Shown piece after piece: positions 8,477-20,711 of a stretch of DNA of 64,000 nt (positions are counted from its first letter, which is position 1; every line of letters starts with the position of its first letter). Below the pieces are notes generated by a model. That model saw only the letters and a program-made list of their open reading frames with translations, was not told the DNA's origin and did no database searches. Made by a program: the position numbers and the translations under genes. The stretch lies in the NCBI RefSeq assembly GCF_016595465.1, contig NZ_JAENIK010000011.1, forward strand, positions 310,001 to 374,000, written 5' to 3'. This DNA is from Luteolibacter yonseiensis (lineage in GTDB: Bacteria > Verrucomicrobiota > Verrucomicrobiia > Verrucomicrobiales > Akkermansiaceae).

Positions 8477-9715
8477 TCAGTTCTGGGCGCCCGGAAGCTG
8501 GCCCGTGTAAACGAACTCCCAGCCGCGGGTGGACTGGTTCGGCTCCGGGTTCTGCCACTCGAAACGGCTGAGATCCTGGTTTTTTGTCAGGTTCAGGTTG
8601 AAGGTGGTCACCGACTGCAACTGCTGTGCTTCGCCGATGAGTTTGATCTCGGAAGCGCTGATGTCCGCCGTTCTCAGGCGCAGGCCGCTGTTCGGCGGAA
8701 TGCAGGAAGCGATGTTCTTGAGAATTTCGACGGGTGAGTTGCCCAGCTCGATGGCATCGGCCAACTCGTCCCATTTCGCCATGTGGAGCGCGTAGGCCTC
8801 GCCTTCGGGAGCGGCTTCTTGGGCTTGTTTGATCAAGGCCTGGGTTTCGGAATTGTTTTTCCAGAGGCCGTAGCCGAACCAGCCGATGATGCCGACGTAG
8901 ATGAGCGCGACGGCGGCGACTCCCAGCATGATGTTCTGCTTGCGGCGGGCCTCGCGGCGGGCGGCACGGACATCGGCGGGAAGGAGCTTGCTGAGCGGAT
9001 CCGGCAGAACGGGGGCGGGACGGGGCGTGACTTCCGGCGTCGGTTGGAACGCCTTCGCGAGTGCCGAGGTGTCGGTGATTTCCAACGAGGTCCAGACGAC
9101 GACACGAGTGGGCTCGATCTCCATCCCCTGCAGGCCGAGCTGCATCAGGGCCAGGCGGATTTCGCGCGCCAGATCCTCATCAGGGCTGGCGGCGGTCACG
9201 GAGGTGGCCTGGCAATAGACGAGATTCCCCTGATGAAAGAGGGCGAACACCCAGCGGCCGAGTTCTTTCCAGACGGCCAAGGTGTCACCCGTGACCGGGA
9301 AGGCGCGGGCGGAGATGTCGAAGCTCTTCGGTCCGCGCGGAGGCATGTCGCCTTCTCCGGGAACCCGGAGGTAGACGGAGACAAGAGCGGTGTTTTCCGG
9401 CTCCCGGGCGATGATGAAGTGATCGGTGAGCTGGCCGGCCATGGGGTCGGGCCGCAGGCCGATGCGCTCGGCGTGGAGGGCCGCGAGGTCGGCGAAAAGC
9501 GCGTCATCGTCGCTGGAGACCCGCATGGGAACGGCGGTGATCGCTTTTACGGGAAAAAGCAGGAGCAGGTCGCCAGCGGGAATGTCGGTGAGGTCACCGG
9601 CTTTGTCGATGGTCGTGGCCGAATGAAGGGTGAGCGCGGCGGTGGAGGGGCCGGACCAGATTTCCCAACCGGATTCGCCGGGGACAAGGAGTACGTTTTC
9701 GGTTGTTTTACTCAC
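8477..9715 (-). CDS. gspL: GspL/PilM-PilN-like platform protein
   Basis: The 412-residue protein has a cytoplasmic actin-like N-terminal part (about 1-220), a membrane helix at about 261-285 (NIMLGVAAVALIYVGIIGWF) and a periplasmic C-terminal domain of about 110 residues with a PilN-like ending. This is the GspL layout, which in other systems links the secretion ATPase to GspM. The GTG start overlaps the gspK stop in a 4-bp GTGA. An 84-bp gap follows before gspM. The ATPase it should bind is not in the window. Confidence 0.72.
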   Translation of the reverse strand: MSKTTENVLLVPGESGWEIWSGPSTAALTLHSATTIDKAGDLTDIPAGDLLLLFPVKAITAVPMRVSSDDDALFADLAALHAERIGLRPDPMAGQLTDHFIIAREPENTALVSVYLRVPGEGDMPPRGPKSFDISARAFPVTGDTLAVWKELGRWVFALFHQGNLVYCQATSVTAASPDEDLAREIRLALMQLGLQGMEIEPTRVVVWTSLEITDTSALAKAFQPTPEVTPRPAPVLPDPLSKLLPADVRAARREARRKQNIMLGVAAVALIYVGIIGWFGYGLWKNNSETQALIKQAQEAAPEGEAYALHMAKWDELADAIELGNSPVEILKNIASCIPPNSGLRLRTADISASEIKLIGEAQQLQSVTTFNLNLTKNQDLSRFEWQNPEPNQSTRGWEFVYTGQLPGAQN

Positions 9716-10641
9716 GGGATGATTTCTTCTTTGCGTTCAAGGAGGATGGGCCGGCCGGTGCGGCCGGTAACGACGACGGTGATTTTTCGCTTGGTCCCCT
9801 CCGCCATGCCGATGCTTTCGATGCGTTGGGTTTGATCGTCGGCGGAAAAGCGCCGGGAAATGACGGGGTCGTCCGAGTTCACGCCAAGAAGTCCGAGGGC
9901 GTCCGACAACTCAAGCATGACATCATCCGTGGTGTCGCGGATTCCATCCGGACCACGGACTTTCTCAGGCACCGCGTCCGCTTGTTCGACGGAGATATCC
10001 GCCGCCGCGGCGAGCAGTTCGGCGGACGCTTCATTCACACTCAGACCGCCACCGCTCAATACGGTGAACCATTCGCGCCAGTCCGGCCTCACGGCCTCCA
10101 CCAGCTCCATGCCACGGACCAAGGCCATCTCGTTGACGTCGTAGAACGCGCGGTTGAAGGGCTGGTTGATGCGGCCCTGTTTCTCATAGTAGTCTTTCTC
10201 GGCACCCTTGAGTTCCTCGTTGTCGTCGGGATCGTACCAGTCCTTGAAGGCATCGGCGATCTCCTGTGCGGTATCTAGCTCGAGGCCCCATTTGATGAAA
10301 ATGTCTCGAAGCAGGTCTTTGTCATCACTGGCGAGGATCCAGTTGATGTTGAAGCGGCCGGCTTCGGAAGTGATGGTCACGTCGAAGCCTTCGCCTGTCG
10401 ACTCATCCATGCGATGGAGAAGGGGGTCGGAGCGTTTGACGAGATTGTGCGAGCCGATGGCAATGCCCATTTCCGCGACCTGGCGCGCCCGGGAACCATG
10501 GATTTTCGCCGAGGATACATCCATGTCGAACGAGATGACACGCAGCGTGGCCATGCATGCCATGGACAGGATCGCGATAAGCCAGATCACTGCCATGAGA
10601 GCCGCACCGCGACGGTGCCGGAGTGGTAGGGAGCGGTTCAT
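9712..10641 (-). CDS. gspK: Minor pseudopilin GspK-like
   Basis: This is a 309-residue GspK. The N-terminal prepilin-like segment RRGAALMAVIWLIAILSMAC lacks the Glu at position 5, which is characteristic of GspK among pseudopilins. A large globular domain follows, with SEAGRFNINWI, FKDWYDPDDNEE and a helix-hairpin-helix-like part. It would cap the tip of the pseudopilus together with GspI and GspJ. The start at 10641 overlaps the gspJ stop by 4 bp (ATGA); the longer open frame upstream is only the gspJ shadow. Confidence 0.85.
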   Translation of the reverse strand: MNRSLPLRHRRGAALMAVIWLIAILSMACMATLRVISFDMDVSSAKIHGSRARQVAEMGIAIGSHNLVKRSDPLLHRMDESTGEGFDVTITSEAGRFNINWILASDDKDLLRDIFIKWGLELDTAQEIADAFKDWYDPDDNEELKGAEKDYYEKQGRINQPFNRAFYDVNEMALVRGMELVEAVRPDWREWFTVLSGGGLSVNEASAELLAAAADISVEQADAVPEKVRGPDGIRDTTDDVMLELSDALGLLGVNSDDPVISRRFSADDQTQRIESIGMAEGTKRKITVVVTGRTGRPILLERKEEIIP

Positions 10642-11342
10642 CGTGCGGGAGGGGGGGCGTTTCCGCCACCGCCCAGGGAGCGCAGGCGGGGTTCCAGGTT
10701 GGCCTTGGGTGGAATCCAGAAGATCTGGCGGATTTCCTCGCCCTTGGCCCCGATGGCCATGGTGAGCTCCGCCTGGAGGGGGAGGCGTCCTTGCTGGTCC
10801 CAATCGTACTGCCACTCCATCGAGCGGCCGTCGAGCACGCGCCACTCGAAGTAACGGACGTCGGTGAGCAGGACGAGTTCCGCGAAGGGCTCCTTGCTTT
10901 TCGCCGTGCTGCCGAAGGATGACTCGGCACCTTCGAGGATTTCGTTTTCGTAATACCTCAGAACGATGTCGATGTAGCCGTTCCGCCGCTTCACGGTGCT
11001 GAGCTGGACCGCTTTGGCGATCCGGGCCTGTCCGCCCCAGGTGAAACTCAGCGGCACGTTCTGGAAGGTGAGATCGGAAAGGTAATGGGAGCCGGAATCC
11101 GAAACCTCCAGGTTGAAGCGGGTGTTCCCCGGCAGGGAGGAGAAGCGCTGGCTGAGGAGTTCGAAAAACGCCTGATGAAGCATTTCCTCATTCTGCGTCT
11201 CGACGATGGTGTTTCCCAAGGCAAGCGAGGTCCGGGCGGTGCCGAACACCATGCCGACGAGGATGACCATGAGCCCCATTGCGAGCACCAGCTCAAGCAG
11301 GGTGAAGCCGTTTTTCCGGGATCTGACGGGTGGAAGCTTCAT
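10638..11342 (-). CDS. gspJ: Minor pseudopilin GspJ-like
   Basis: The 234-residue protein begins with a prepilin signal NGFTLLELVLAMGLMVILVG, with Gly before the cleavage site and Glu at position 5. A long mixed globular domain ends in LRSLGGGGNAPPPAR. Size and place (third minor pseudopilin before gspK) fit GspJ. Both ends overlap the neighbouring genes by 4 bp, so translation is probably coupled along gspI-J-K-L. Confidence 0.8.
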   Translation of the reverse strand: MKLPPVRSRKNGFTLLELVLAMGLMVILVGMVFGTARTSLALGNTIVETQNEEMLHQAFFELLSQRFSSLPGNTRFNLEVSDSGSHYLSDLTFQNVPLSFTWGGQARIAKAVQLSTVKRRNGYIDIVLRYYENEILEGAESSFGSTAKSKEPFAELVLLTDVRYFEWRVLDGRSMEWQYDWDQQGRLPLQAELTMAIGAKGEEIRQIFWIPPKANLEPRLRSLGGGGNAPPPAR

Positions 11343-11752
11343 GGGGATTGATACATGCGCCCGTTCCGCCAGGTCTCGACGGTGCGGTCGTGCCACTCGC
11401 CGTTGTCGTACCAACGGGCCTGGATGGTGATGACGAAGATCTCGTTCAATGGCTGGCCCTCCTCGTTCATGAGGTCTTCAAGCAGCTTGATGGTGGTGTC
11501 CAACTCGATGCCGGTCTCGCCGACGGTGGAGTTCGTCACCCCTTCTTCGAGGGTGGGAAGCGAGAGGGTTTCGTCCAGCGCGCTGTCCAGAATACGGGTG
11601 ATGCGGAGTTCGCTCTGGGCGAGGCTGGCGGCAGCCGCCATTTGACGGAGAGCGACGGCGAATCCCGTGGCGGCGATGCCGAATACCGCCAGCGCGAGAA
11701 CCATCTCAAGGAGAAGGAACCCGCGTCTGGCTGGCTGGAGGACATTCGTCAT
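11339..11752 (-). CDS. gspI: Minor pseudopilin GspI-like
   Basis: This is a small pseudopilin of 137 residues. The signal RRGFLLLEMVLALAVFGIAA has Glu at position 5 of the mature part. The rest is a short domain that includes QARWYDNGEWHDRTVETW. The start at 11752 overlaps the gspH stop by 4 bp. Assignment to GspI follows from length and order. Confidence 0.78.
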   Translation of the reverse strand: MTNVLQPARRGFLLLEMVLALAVFGIAATGFAVALRQMAAAASLAQSELRITRILDSALDETLSLPTLEEGVTNSTVGETGIELDTTIKLLEDLMNEEGQPLNEIFVITIQARWYDNGEWHDRTVETWRNGRMYQSP

Positions 11753-12309
11753 CGTGCTTCGAGCTGGGTGTCGTTGATGGCGCCGGTGAGCGGGTGGAAG
11801 GTGATTTCCTGCCAGCTCTTGCCGTAGTTCAATCGGACGGAAATGGGTTCGCAGAGTCCGTCCGGATCGAACCGCCAGACATGGAAGGTGTTTTTGAGGG
11901 TGGTGTGCCAATCTTCGGAATTCCAGCGGCGGACGAGCACGGCCATGCCCTCTTCCAAGGGGAATTCACGGTTTTCAGTGGTGCCTGCGGATTCCGGATT
12001 CACCTCGGCCAGGCGGTTTCTTGAAATTTTCGTCTCATCGAGCCCCGCTTGGGCGAATGGCATGAGCCGGACGATGCCTTCACGGAATTCAAGGGCGTAG
12101 GGCGTCTGGTGGAGGATGGCCATGGTGCGGGCTTGCTTGGCCATCATTTCGATTTCGCCGGAAGTCTTCCGCAACGTGCGCTCATCGGACGAGTAGAGCA
12201 TGAGGCCGACAGCGCCCGCCAGCATGACGGCTGCGATCGACAACACCAATACCAGCTCGATGAGCGTGAAGCCGGAACTCCGGTCAGTCGTCCTGGCTGC
12301 TGAGATCAT
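11749..12309 (-). CDS. gspH: Minor pseudopilin GspH-like
   Basis: This 186-residue pseudopilin carries the signal SGFTLIELVLVLSIAAVMLA with Glu at position 5, then a domain with SGEIEMMAKQARTMAILHQ, a segment typical of GspH/FimT proteins. The start at 12309 overlaps the last 26 bp of gspG. A longer frame to 12354 adds a charged extension that fits less well. Confidence 0.8.
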   Translation of the reverse strand: MISAARTTDRSSGFTLIELVLVLSIAAVMLAGAVGLMLYSSDERTLRKTSGEIEMMAKQARTMAILHQTPYALEFREGIVRLMPFAQAGLDETKISRNRLAEVNPESAGTTENREFPLEEGMAVLVRRWNSEDWHTTLKNTFHVWRFDPDGLCEPISVRLNYGKSWQEITFHPLTGAINDTQLEAR

Positions 12310-12724
12310 CTGCGGTACCTTCCTGGCCGTCTTCGCCTTTGCTGAACATTTCAAAGTCGTTCGCGCGCTTCTTGCCCGGGAAGCGGTAACCGTATTCCTG
12401 GCCCCATGGGTCCGGGTTGAGCTTGGTCATGACCTGCGACCAGCGGCGGGGGACGGGAGTGGAGGATGGCTTTTCCACCAAGGCCTTGAGACCCTGCTGG
12501 GTGGTGGGGTAGGAGCCGGCGTTGAGCTTGTACATCGCCAGAGCGCTCTCGAAGCTCTTGAAGTCCGAGTCCACCTGCTTGAGTTTCGCGGCATCGCCGA
12601 TCTTGTTCATCGAGAAAATCGCGCCGCCGAGAATCATGGCGATGATGCCGAGCACGATGACCATTTCCAAGAGGGTGAAGCCGGAATTGCGGCGCGGGCG
12701 GTAAGATGGGTGGTTGGTTTTCAT
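12284..12724 (-). CDS. gspG: Major pseudopilin GspG
   Basis: This is a 146-residue major pseudopilin, the main subunit of the periplasmic pseudopilus. It shows the prepilin signal NSGFTLLEMVIVLGIIAMIL and the GspG hallmarks YKLNAGSYPTTQQGLKALVEKP and DPWGQEYGYRFPGK. The C-terminus (GEDGQEGTADDLSSQDD) matches the Ca-binding loop region of GspG. It is the first gene of the operon. The start ATG at 12724 lies next to the divergent intergenic region with the enzyme gene at 12884. Confidence 0.94.
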   Translation of the reverse strand: MKTNHPSYRPRRNSGFTLLEMVIVLGIIAMILGGAIFSMNKIGDAAKLKQVDSDFKSFESALAMYKLNAGSYPTTQQGLKALVEKPSSTPVPRRWSQVMTKLNPDPWGQEYGYRFPGKKRANDFEMFSKGEDGQEGTADDLSSQDD

Positions 12725-12883
12725 TGAGAGGGTTGATTTTTACGTCTGGCGGGAGCCTTTCAGGGATGAAAACGCCGCGCTATAGAAAAGTTGTCGGAAA
12801 TTTCTTGGAAAGATCTCAAGTCGTCACGGGGAATTCCTTGCCAGCGGCCCGGGATTTTCCCAAGCCTTGTGCGTCACCAGATC

Positions 12884-14107
12884 ATGAACAAAGTTTTAAT
12901 CATCGGAGCCGGCGGGGTCGGCAGTGTCGTCGCCCACAAATGTGCCATGGTTCCCGAGGTTTTCGGGGAAATCACCCTCGCCTCGCGCACTCTTTCAAAG
13001 TGTGACGCGATCGCCGCTGAGGTGCTCGCCCGGACGGGCCGCACCATCGCAACGGCCAAGGTGGACGCGGACAACGCGGAGGAAACGGCGGCCCTCATCC
13101 GCCAGACCGGTGCGAAACTGCTCATCAACGTCGCTCTTCCTTATCAGGATCTCAATCTGATGGACGCCTGCCTTCTGGCAGGTTGTGACTACATGGATAC
13201 GGCGAACTACGAGCCTCTGGATGTGGCGAAGTTCGAATATTCGTGGCAGTGGGCTTATCAGGAAAAATTCAAAAATGCCGGTCTCACCGCGTTGCTGGGC
13301 TCGGGATTCGATCCCGGGGTCACCAACGTCTACACCGCCTGGGCGCTGAAGCATCATTTTGACGAGATCCACACGCTCGACATCATCGATGTGAACGGTG
13401 GCAACCACGGCAAGGCGTTTGCGACGAACTTCAATCCGGAGATCAACATCCGCGAGGTCACGGCCGAGTGCCGTCATTGGGAAAACGGGGAATTTGTCGA
13501 AACCGCCCCCATGTCCCGCCATCAGGAATTCGTCTGCCCCGATGGTGTCGGCACCTACGAAATCTACCGGATGTATCACGAGGAACTCGAATCCCTGGTG
13601 AAGCACATTCCCACGATCAAACGCGCCCAGTTCTGGATGTCATTCTCGCCTAATTACTTGAAACATCTTGAGGTGCTCCAGAACGTCGGCATGACCCGGA
13701 TCGATCCCGTGGTCTACAACGGCGTTGAAATCGTGCCGCTCCAGTTCCTGAAGGCGGTCCTGCCGAACCCGGGCGATCTTGGTCAGACGACCAAGGGCAA
13801 AACCTGCATCGGCAACATCATCACCGGAGTGAAGGATGGAAAGGCCAAGGCCATTTACATTTACAATATTTGCGACCACGAGGAATGTTTCGCGGAAGTC
13901 GGGTCGCAAGCCATCTCATACACCACCGGTGTTCCCGCCATGATCGGTGCGAAGCAAATTCTGGAGCAACTTTGGAAAACTCCCGGGGTTTGGAATATCG
14001 AGCAGCTCGATCCCGATCTGTTCATGGCTGATTTGAACGTCCACGGCCTGCCGTGGCAGGTGGTTGAACTCACCGCAGAGCAAGCCGCCGTGTTAAAAGT
14101 GATTTAA
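12884..14107 (+). CDS. Saccharopine dehydrogenase-family enzyme, probable carboxynorspermidine dehydrogenase
   Basis: This NAD(P)-dependent cytoplasmic enzyme has 407 residues. The Rossmann motif is KVLIIGAGGVGSVVAHKCA at the N-terminus. Other visible segments are GSGFDPGVTNVYTAWALKH, DVNGGNHGKAFATNFNPE and NICDHEECFAEVGSQAISYT. The whole resembles the carboxynorspermidine synthase/dehydrogenase branch, which makes spermidine-type polyamines from aspartate semialdehyde and a diamine. A lysine-pathway saccharopine enzyme is the main alternative. The start at 12884 places the Rossmann motif at the true N-terminus. The usual decarboxylase partner is not adjacent. Confidence 0.75.
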   Translation: MNKVLIIGAGGVGSVVAHKCAMVPEVFGEITLASRTLSKCDAIAAEVLARTGRTIATAKVDADNAEETAALIRQTGAKLLINVALPYQDLNLMDACLLAGCDYMDTANYEPLDVAKFEYSWQWAYQEKFKNAGLTALLGSGFDPGVTNVYTAWALKHHFDEIHTLDIIDVNGGNHGKAFATNFNPEINIREVTAECRHWENGEFVETAPMSRHQEFVCPDGVGTYEIYRMYHEELESLVKHIPTIKRAQFWMSFSPNYLKHLEVLQNVGMTRIDPVVYNGVEIVPLQFLKAVLPNPGDLGQTTKGKTCIGNIITGVKDGKAKAIYIYNICDHEECFAEVGSQAISYTTGVPAMIGAKQILEQLWKTPGVWNIEQLDPDLFMADLNVHGLPWQVVELTAEQAAVLKVI

Positions 14108-14199
14108 ATTTTAAGTATTTACACAGTATTTCAAAAAAATTACGAAGGGCGGTTTAATTTCCGCTTGTCAGTCCCAACCTCCCACACCATCTTCACCAC

Positions 14200-15867
14200 A
14201 TGATTCGGATCAAAACCCTCTCTTTGCCGCTCATTTCCGCGTTGGTCGCATCGACCATCACGACTGCCACCGCGCAGGTTGAGTTGCAGCTTAACAGTGA
14301 AAAGACCTATCGGCAGAGCAAGAAAGGTATTTATTTCAAAGGCGGAACGTTCAAAGTTCGATTGGACGATGGCCACGTTTCGACCATCGGATTCTGCGAT
14401 GATCCGAACTACTATCCCCCAGGCCGTTACATTAACGCATGCTCGCCTGGGACTTCGGGTTTCCTGAGCATGGGAAACCTGGACAATGCGGATGTGCAGC
14501 GCCCTTATCTCGTCATCACCGAGTTGCAGGACGCGATCGCGATCGCTCCGCTTTATGAGGACAAGATCAAATTGCTCGCCGCTCCGGCTTCAGGCCTGCC
14601 GCGTCCTTCCGGCGGATTCGGTGATGACAGCTCGGCGGTTTATTACAACCTCCACACAACCAATGTGCGGGAGTACGGAATCACCGGCTATTTCCTGAAT
14701 CGCAAGTACACCAAAAACCAGCGCGACAAGTTCGAGAGAGAAATCGTGCCGGGAGCCTATCGCTATTCGTTCCCTCGTTTGAACAACCCGGACATGCCGG
14801 CGCCCATCACGGCCGTGATCTATCCGATGCTTGAAGGCAAGGCGAAAAAGAACAACCGTGTTTCCGGATTTGAATTCACCAAGGTGAACAAAAACAAGTG
14901 GACGGATGGATATGTCGAACTGAGCTACCTGAAGCCGAACTCTTACAATTGGGCGGGTCTGACACCGAATGTCGTCTTCGCCAACGTCGACAGGTTGTAT
15001 TTCTCCCTCCGCGCCCTGCGCAATCCCGCGAAGCCGGACAGTTCGGACGTTTTCCGTGATACTTCCATTTTCCCGGCGTTTACGAATTCCGCCGGTGACA
15101 ATCCACGGGTGTTGCTCTCCAATCCTTATGTGAAGTCCTTCATCACTCCGCCAATCATTCCGTCCGGAACCAGGGCGATTGCCGAGTTGGAATTGCAGCG
15201 CGGATTCCAGACCGGCGGAGTCACCTACGACTTGTCGAACCGGAAGTTCCAAATTCCTGTGGCGGTGTTTGACCGGTACACTGAATTCGTGTCGCTGTAT
15301 CTGTCCAAGGCTTCCAAGAAGAACAAGGGCATCCTTGAGGATCCCGATAAGGACGGTTACAACAACCTGACCGAGTGGATCCTTGAAAGCGAGCCCAGCT
15401 CCGCCGCCAGCATTCCCGCAGCCCCGCAGCCCGCGCCTTATCAAGCCGTGGACATCATCGGCGGACCTACTCCGTTTGGTTCTTATTATGGATTCAACGT
15501 GGATATCAAGGAAGGAACTGTTCCAAAAGTCACCACCACTCTCCAACGCAGCAAGGACCAGGGCAAGACTTGGGAAAACTTTGTTGATGGCTATTACTAT
15601 GCCAACGGAAGTTATACCGACCTGAACGATCCGCCGGAAGAAACCCTGACCTTCCCGTACCTGCCCGTCCCAGGTGTTGATTGGCAGGTCCAGACGGTTC
15701 GGACAAACATTCGCGGAATCTCACGCGTGCAGGTCCAAGTTAGAAGTATGACCCATATCGATGTGAACATCGATAATTATCTCGACGAAGATAACTGGTA
15801 TTATCAGCCACCCGGTGCCACCGGACACATCTATCGTGTCAAGGTGACCCTGCCGAATAAGAAATAA
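14200..15867 (+). CDS. Secreted protein of unknown function with a Ca-binding repeat
   Basis: I do not recognise a named family. The 555-residue protein has a signal peptide (MIRIKTLSLPLISALVASTITTA, cleavage after AQ near 27). The bulk is beta-rich and aromatic. Near residue 390 lies DPDKDGYNNLTEWIL, a calcium-binding thrombospondin-3/dockerin-like motif that Verrucomicrobia often place before a C-terminal domain. It has no PEP-CTERM tail. It stands alone between the dehydrogenase and RNase D genes, with an AT-rich upstream region (14108-14160) where its promoter may lie. Confidence 0.65.
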   Translation: MIRIKTLSLPLISALVASTITTATAQVELQLNSEKTYRQSKKGIYFKGGTFKVRLDDGHVSTIGFCDDPNYYPPGRYINACSPGTSGFLSMGNLDNADVQRPYLVITELQDAIAIAPLYEDKIKLLAAPASGLPRPSGGFGDDSSAVYYNLHTTNVREYGITGYFLNRKYTKNQRDKFEREIVPGAYRYSFPRLNNPDMPAPITAVIYPMLEGKAKKNNRVSGFEFTKVNKNKWTDGYVELSYLKPNSYNWAGLTPNVVFANVDRLYFSLRALRNPAKPDSSDVFRDTSIFPAFTNSAGDNPRVLLSNPYVKSFITPPIIPSGTRAIAELELQRGFQTGGVTYDLSNRKFQIPVAVFDRYTEFVSLYLSKASKKNKGILEDPDKDGYNNLTEWILESEPSSAASIPAAPQPAPYQAVDIIGGPTPFGSYYGFNVDIKEGTVPKVTTTLQRSKDQGKTWENFVDGYYYANGSYTDLNDPPEETLTFPYLPVPGVDWQVQTVRTNIRGISRVQVQVRSMTHIDVNIDNYLDEDNWYYQPPGATGHIYRVKVTLPNKK

Positions 15868-15953
15868 GACACGACTCCCCGATTTGTCTCAAGGCATCCG
15901 GAGAATATCGCTAAAACCACGGCAATATTAGCGGACGCGGTAGCTAAGAGTTG

Positions 15954-17030
15954 ATGAGTTCTGAAATGATCGATAGCGCGGACAGGCTCGCCAGTCATCT
16001 GGCTGCGAGCCGGAACGGTGCGACGCACCCTGTTTGCGCTATCGATACGGAGGCGGACAGCCTTCATCGTTATCGTGAATCGCTGTGTCTGATCCAGTTT
16101 GCGGACCGCGATCACTGTGTATTGATCGATCCTCTGGCGATCGATGATCTTTCATCGCTGGGCACCTACCTTTCGGACGCCATCGTCTGGATGCATGGTG
16201 CCGATTACGACATGACCATGTTCAAGCGGCAGTTCGGCGCTTTGCCGGCTGTCGTATATGACACCCAGATCGGAGCACGCTTGCTGGGAGTGCGGCGGTT
16301 TGGTCTGGGGGATCTGGTAAACCATTATTTCGGCGTCGAGCTTTCCAAATCCTCGCAGAAGGCGGACTGGGGAAAACGTCCCTTGTCGCCCAAGATGATC
16401 GAGTATGCGCTCAATGATGTGCATTATCTGCTCGAGATGGGTGACATCATCGTTGCCGGGTTGAAAGAGAAGGGGCGTTACGAATGGTTTGAAGAAAGTT
16501 GCCTCGCCGCCCGTCAGCGCGTTCTGGATCGGGATGATTCAAAAGAAGAAAATTGGCGTGTCCAAGGCTCTGGCAAACTGGAGCCTTACGGGCTGGCTTG
16601 TCTCAGGGCGCTCTGGCACTGGCGGGATGGTGAGGCGAAGGCATGGGACAGGCCGTCGTTCATGGTGGCTCCGAACCGGGTGTTGCTGGAATGGAGCATC
16701 GAAATGGATGCCAAACGTAAAATTTCCCTGCCGTCCCACTTCCGTCCTGATCGCGTCAAGCGCTTCCACTCGGCGATTTCCGCGGTGCAGGCATTGCCGG
16801 AATCGGAATGGCCGGAACGTCCTTCAACCAAGCGCCGCAAACGGGATCGTGACTTCGAGCGCAAGGTGGATTCTTTCATCCAGGCCCGTGAGCAGACGGC
16901 GGCCAAGCTTGATATTGAAGGATCTCTAATCGCGCCGCGTGCCATCTTGGAAGCCATCGCTGCGGGTGAGGTTGATCCGGCCGACGTGCTTCTCAAGTGG
17001 CAGCGGGCATGTCTGAACCTGGAAGGGTGA
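15954..17030 (+). CDS. rnd: Ribonuclease D
   Basis: This is a 358-residue 3'-5' exoribonuclease that trims tRNA precursors and other small RNAs. The DEDDy exonuclease domain (about 10-190) shows CAIDTEADSLHRY (Asp31, Glu33), HGADYDMTMFKRQFG and YALNDVHYLLEM with the Tyr and Asp of the last motif. An HRDC-like domain follows (about 205-285) and a helical, basic C-terminal part. ATG at 15954 is chosen; an in-frame TTG lies one codon earlier. Confidence 0.9.
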   Translation: MSSEMIDSADRLASHLAASRNGATHPVCAIDTEADSLHRYRESLCLIQFADRDHCVLIDPLAIDDLSSLGTYLSDAIVWMHGADYDMTMFKRQFGALPAVVYDTQIGARLLGVRRFGLGDLVNHYFGVELSKSSQKADWGKRPLSPKMIEYALNDVHYLLEMGDIIVAGLKEKGRYEWFEESCLAARQRVLDRDDSKEENWRVQGSGKLEPYGLACLRALWHWRDGEAKAWDRPSFMVAPNRVLLEWSIEMDAKRKISLPSHFRPDRVKRFHSAISAVQALPESEWPERPSTKRRKRDRDFERKVDSFIQAREQTAAKLDIEGSLIAPRAILEAIAAGEVDPADVLLKWQRACLNLEG

Positions 17031-20679
<3,649 letters not shown>

Positions 20680-20711
20680 TCCTTCAATCCAATTTCTGAT
20701 CCTTTCACCTG

